Below are positions 61,713 to 64,000 of a stretch of 64,000 nt of DNA, piece after piece (the first letter of the stretch is position 1; each line of letters begins with the position of its first letter). Location of the stretch: the NCBI RefSeq assembly GCF_020991375.1, contig NZ_JAJLQZ010000006.1, forward strand, positions 124,001 through 188,000, read 5' to 3'. The notes below the pieces were generated by a model that worked only from the letters and a program-made list of their open reading frames with translations, was not told the DNA's origin and did not search any database. The translations under genes and the position numbers were made by a program. The DNA is from Glycomyces amatae. Its GTDB lineage: Bacteria > Actinomycetota > Actinomycetes > Mycobacteriales > Micromonosporaceae.

Positions 61713-63125
61713 CTACTCCGTCAAGAACAGGAAGTAGCCGATCGAGGCGGCCATGAGGACCCAGGCGATCGGGTGCACCTCGCGCCAGCGGCGGCTCGCG
61801 GTCATCACGATCGGGTAGAACACCAGGCCCAGGGCGATGCCGTTCGAGATCGAGTAGGTCAGCGGCATGGCGGCCACGATGAGGAACGCGGGGATGGCGT
61901 ACTCGAGCCTCTCCCACGCGATCCCGCCGAGGGCCTTCGCCATGAGCACGCCCACGACGATGAGCGCGGGCGCGGTGACCGCCGGGTTGTTGGCGACCAG
62001 GCCGAACACCGGGAACGCCACCAGCGACACGATGAACCAGAAGCCCGTGGTGACCGCGGTCAAGCCGGTGCGGCCGCCGACCGAGACGCCCGCGGTCGAC
62101 TCGATGTAGGCCGTGGTGGTCGAGGTGCCCAGCACCGCGCCCGCCGAGGTCGCGATCGAGTCGGTGGCGAGGGCGCGCCCGGCGCGCGGGAGCTTGCCGT
62201 CCTTGACGAGCCCGGCCTGGCCGGCGACGGCGAACAGCGTCCCGGCCGTGTCGAAGAAGTCCACGAACAGCATGGTCAGGATGACCGCGATCATGTGGAC
62301 GGTGAAGGCGTCCTCGAAGCCGGTGAAGGCCGCGCCGAACGAGTCGAGGTTCGGGGTGAAGCCCTCGGCCAGCTCGAAGTCGATGACGCCGGTGAGGACG
62401 CCGAGGACGAGCGTGGCGAGCATCCCGTAGAAGACGCCGCCCTTCCAGCCCAGGACCATGAACACCGCGGTGGCGATGAGGCCGAAGACGGTGAGCAGGA
62501 CCGTGCCGTCGGTGAAGTCGCCGATGGTCACCAGCGTGGACTCGGAGCCGACGACGATGCCGCCGCCCTTCAGGCCGATGAACGCGATGAACAGGCCGAT
62601 GCCCGCGCCGACCGCGAGCTTCAGCTGGGCCGGGATGGCGTTGATGATCGACTCGCGCGCGCCGGTGACGGCGAGGACGAAGAACAGCACGCCGGAGACG
62701 AGGGTGCCCGTGAGGGCGGTCTGCCACGGGATGCCGAGGGTGAGGACCACGGTGAACGCGAAGAACGCGTTGAGCCCCATGCCGGGCGCGGTGGCGATCG
62801 GGTAGCGGGCCCACAGGCCCATGACGAGGCAGCCGAGCGCCGAGGCGAGCGCGGTCGCGGTGAAGACCGCGCCCGGGTTCGGGGCGTCGACGCCGGCCTC
62901 GGCGAGGCCGAAGCTGAGGATGCCGGGGTTGACCGCGAGGATGTAGGCCATCGCCAGGAACGTCGTGGTCCCGGCGAGGACCTCGCGCTTCCAGTTGGTC
63001 CGGTTCTCGGTCATCCCGAAGTACCGGTCGAGGCGACCGGGCGGGGGCGCGTCCTGCTGCTGGGCGGCGCCGGGTCGCGCGGCGTCGTCCGGGTTCGCGG
63101 TGTCGTCGGTGGCGTCAGTGGCCAT
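61713..63125 (-). CDS. AzgA-type purine (hypoxanthine/guanine/adenine) permease
   Basis: The ATG at 63125, preceded by AGGAG, gives 470 residues with about 12-14 membrane helices. The AzgA family opening is RTNWKREVLAGTTTFLAMAYI-type near residue 42-62, with VNPGILSFGL, APGMGLNAFFAF near 115, and LFVDFFDTAGTLFAV near 290. It imports purine bases with protons and would feed Hpt salvage. The first 40 residues are a hydrophilic Asp/Gln-rich leader. The longer frame to 63242 is not family-like. Confidence 0.93.
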   Translation of the reverse strand: MATDATDDTANPDDAARPGAAQQQDAPPPGRLDRYFGMTENRTNWKREVLAGTTTFLAMAYILAVNPGILSFGLAEAGVDAPNPGAVFTATALASALGCLVMGLWARYPIATAPGMGLNAFFAFTVVLTLGIPWQTALTGTLVSGVLFFVLAVTGARESIINAIPAQLKLAVGAGIGLFIAFIGLKGGGIVVGSESTLVTIGDFTDGTVLLTVFGLIATAVFMVLGWKGGVFYGMLATLVLGVLTGVIDFELAEGFTPNLDSFGAAFTGFEDAFTVHMIAVILTMLFVDFFDTAGTLFAVAGQAGLVKDGKLPRAGRALATDSIATSAGAVLGTSTTTAYIESTAGVSVGGRTGLTAVTTGFWFIVSLVAFPVFGLVANNPAVTAPALIVVGVLMAKALGGIAWERLEYAIPAFLIVAAMPLTYSISNGIALGLVFYPIVMTASRRWREVHPIAWVLMAASIGYFLFLTE

Positions 63126-63214
63126 GTGGCGGGCACTCCTGTGCGTGCGGTGCGATGCCGGGCAGCGGGCACCTCGGGGACCAGGGTAGATGGGTAGGCG
63201 CTGAACCTGCGGGT

Positions 63215-63242
63215 AATGTACCGGGTTCGCTGCGGAACGCAA
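63215..63242 (-). promoter_or_regulatory. Candidate promoter of the purine permease gene
   Basis: On the minus strand TTGCGT (complement of 63237-63242) and TACATT (complement of 63215-63220) are separated by 16 bases. A leader of about 85 bases precedes the ATG. Confidence 0.55.
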
Positions 63243-63318
63243 AGCGCTCGGCCCCGGTGGATGTGAGGTCCGGGCGCGTCCTATGACCGAGGGAACAGCG
63301 GCCCCGAGGGGAAGGAGC

Positions 63319-63357
63319 GACGCCCCGGAGCCAAGGGGGGGACGGCTCCGGGGCGTC
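63319..63357. other. 14-pair hairpin with a C7/G7 loop
   Basis: Arms 63319-63332 and 63344-63357 pair perfectly. The 11-base loop is GTCCCCCCCTT on the minus strand. A terminator or part of a small RNA. Confidence 0.65.
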
Positions 63358-63364
63358 GACTAGG

Positions 63365-63400
63365 GTCGGGCCCCCGGTGGCAGGATTCCGGGGGCCCGAC
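63365..63400. other. 13-pair hairpin upstream of the purine permease gene
   Basis: Arms GTCGGGCCCCCGG-type 63365-63377 and 63388-63400 pair perfectly around a 10-base loop. It is eight bases from the preceding hairpin. Confidence 0.65.
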
Positions 63401-63580
63401 AAGGACCGCACCGTCAAGCAGCGGGCGGTAGTCCGTGTCACACTCTCGGTGCTTTCGCACCGGGTTGCCTGCCTTGCGACAACTGCTAAACGCGGGGGCG
63501 ACACCGGCGGTTGCATAACAGTTGGATAACGGATACCGGGGCCCGGTCGGCGCCGCGTCGGCGGCGGACCGGCGAGGCGA

Positions 63581-63619
63581 CCGCGACGCCCCCGGGACCG
63601 GGCCCCGGGGGCGTCGCGG
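63581..63619 (-). terminator. Terminator of the LPXTG protein gene
   Basis: Arms 63581-63596 and 63604-63619 pair over 16 bases with a 7-base loop, 11 bases after the stop of the minus-strand gene. No U-run. Confidence 0.8.
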
Positions 63620-63629
63620 CGACGGGGGC

Positions 63630-64000
63630 CTACCAGTCCCGGGCCTCGCGGCGGCGGCGCTGGACCATGAACAGCGCGGCGCCGGCGGCGGCGAGGGCCG
63701 CGGCCGAGACGATCGCGATGGTCAGCGGGGTGCCGGTGGTCGGCAGGCCGGCGGCCGGGGAGGTCGACGCCTCGCCGGGGACCGTGCCGCCCTCACCGGG
63801 CGTCGTGGCCTCCTCGCCGGGGCCGGTCGGGCTCTCCTCGCCGGGGCTCGTGGACTCCTCGCCCGGGCTGGTCGGGTTCTCCTCGCCGGGGGAGCCGGGG
63901 CAGGTGTGCGTGACGACGAAGGTCGGCTTCCAGGTGTGGTCGGCACCCGCCAGCTGCGCCTGCGCGTCGACCAGCGTCCAGCCGGCCGGGGCCCCGATGT
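63630..64000 (-). CDS. LPXTG-anchored surface protein, C-terminal part
   Basis: The minus-strand frame is open from the right edge to a TAG at 63630-63632, 123 codons. The visible part ends an extracellular domain (FVVTHTCPGSPG), then has a Pro-Gly-Glu repeat stalk (NPTSPGEES, TSPGEES, PTGPGEEA). A sortase sorting signal LPTTG is followed by a hydrophobic helix (IAIVSAAALAAAGAALFMV) and a basic tail RRRREARDW. Sortase would couple it to peptidoglycan. The N-terminal domains lie outside the window, so the function is not known. Confidence 0.88.
   Translation of the reverse strand, partial: IGAPAGWTLVDAQAQLAGADHTWKPTFVVTHTCPGSPGEENPTSPGEESTSPGEESPTGPGEEATTPGEGGTVPGEASTSPAAGLPTTGTPLTIAIVSAAALAAAGAALFMVQRRRREARDW

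Larger units (their letters stand above)
63126..63629. other. Intergenic region rich in hairpins between two minus-strand genes
   Basis: About 500 bases without a gene hold the azgA-type promoter, three large hairpins and a small one with a GAAA loop (63448-63463, on the minus strand CGGTGC-GAAA-GCACCG). They are listed separately. Confidence 0.6.

Overview
The window is high-G+C, densely coded actinobacterial DNA. The host looks like a mycothiol-making actinomycete: it carries mshA, a senX3-regX3-type phosphate sensor pair beside gpmA, a DUF2342 metalloprotease-tilS-hpt-ftsH-folE cluster, an MFS-thymidylate kinase fusion next to holB, and an LPXTG surface protein. Placement in Glycomycetaceae or Micromonosporaceae is inference from this gene order only; no rRNA is present.

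Positions 1 to about 21,290 look like the right-hand part of an integrative conjugative element. A minus-strand type IV secretion operon (VirB2-like pilin, TrbL/VirB6, PrgI protein, VirB4 ATPase, M23 peptidoglycan hydrolase, TraG-like coupling ATPase running off the left edge) is translationally coupled throughout. Then come a hypothetical gene, a complete type I restriction-modification system (hsdM-hsdS-hsdR), and a lower-G+C defence cluster read on the minus strand: a TIR-domain gene, a 1503-residue TIR-like/RecG-ATPase-like/NB-ARC/TPR/pentapeptide protein, and a DUF4062-like protein. The element ends at a tRNA-Lys(UUU) whose 3' part is not canonical, with a strong terminator beside it. The TIR-STAND pair is the most interesting system here.

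Positions 21,340-48,620 are core chromosome: yaaA, ppa, dacB, a secreted alpha-amylase, DUF2342 metalloprotease, tilS, hpt, ftsH, folE, an acidic calcium-repeat-like protein, holB and MFS-tmk, a TetR regulator, mshA, a YbjN-like gene, gpmA, senX3-regX3, an aldo/keto reductase, two bacterial PH-domain membrane proteins and an FAD oxidoreductase. Several of these genes have a TANNNT -10 hexamer ending exactly 6-8 bases before the start codon, which indicates leaderless transcripts.

Positions 49,240-51,095 form an unusual G-rich, gene-poor stretch. It is followed by a respiratory nitrate reductase operon (narGHJI, minus) divergent from narK, an ABC exporter pair, an AzgA-type purine permease, a structured intergenic region with strong hairpins, and the 3' end of an LPXTG-anchored protein leaving the right edge.
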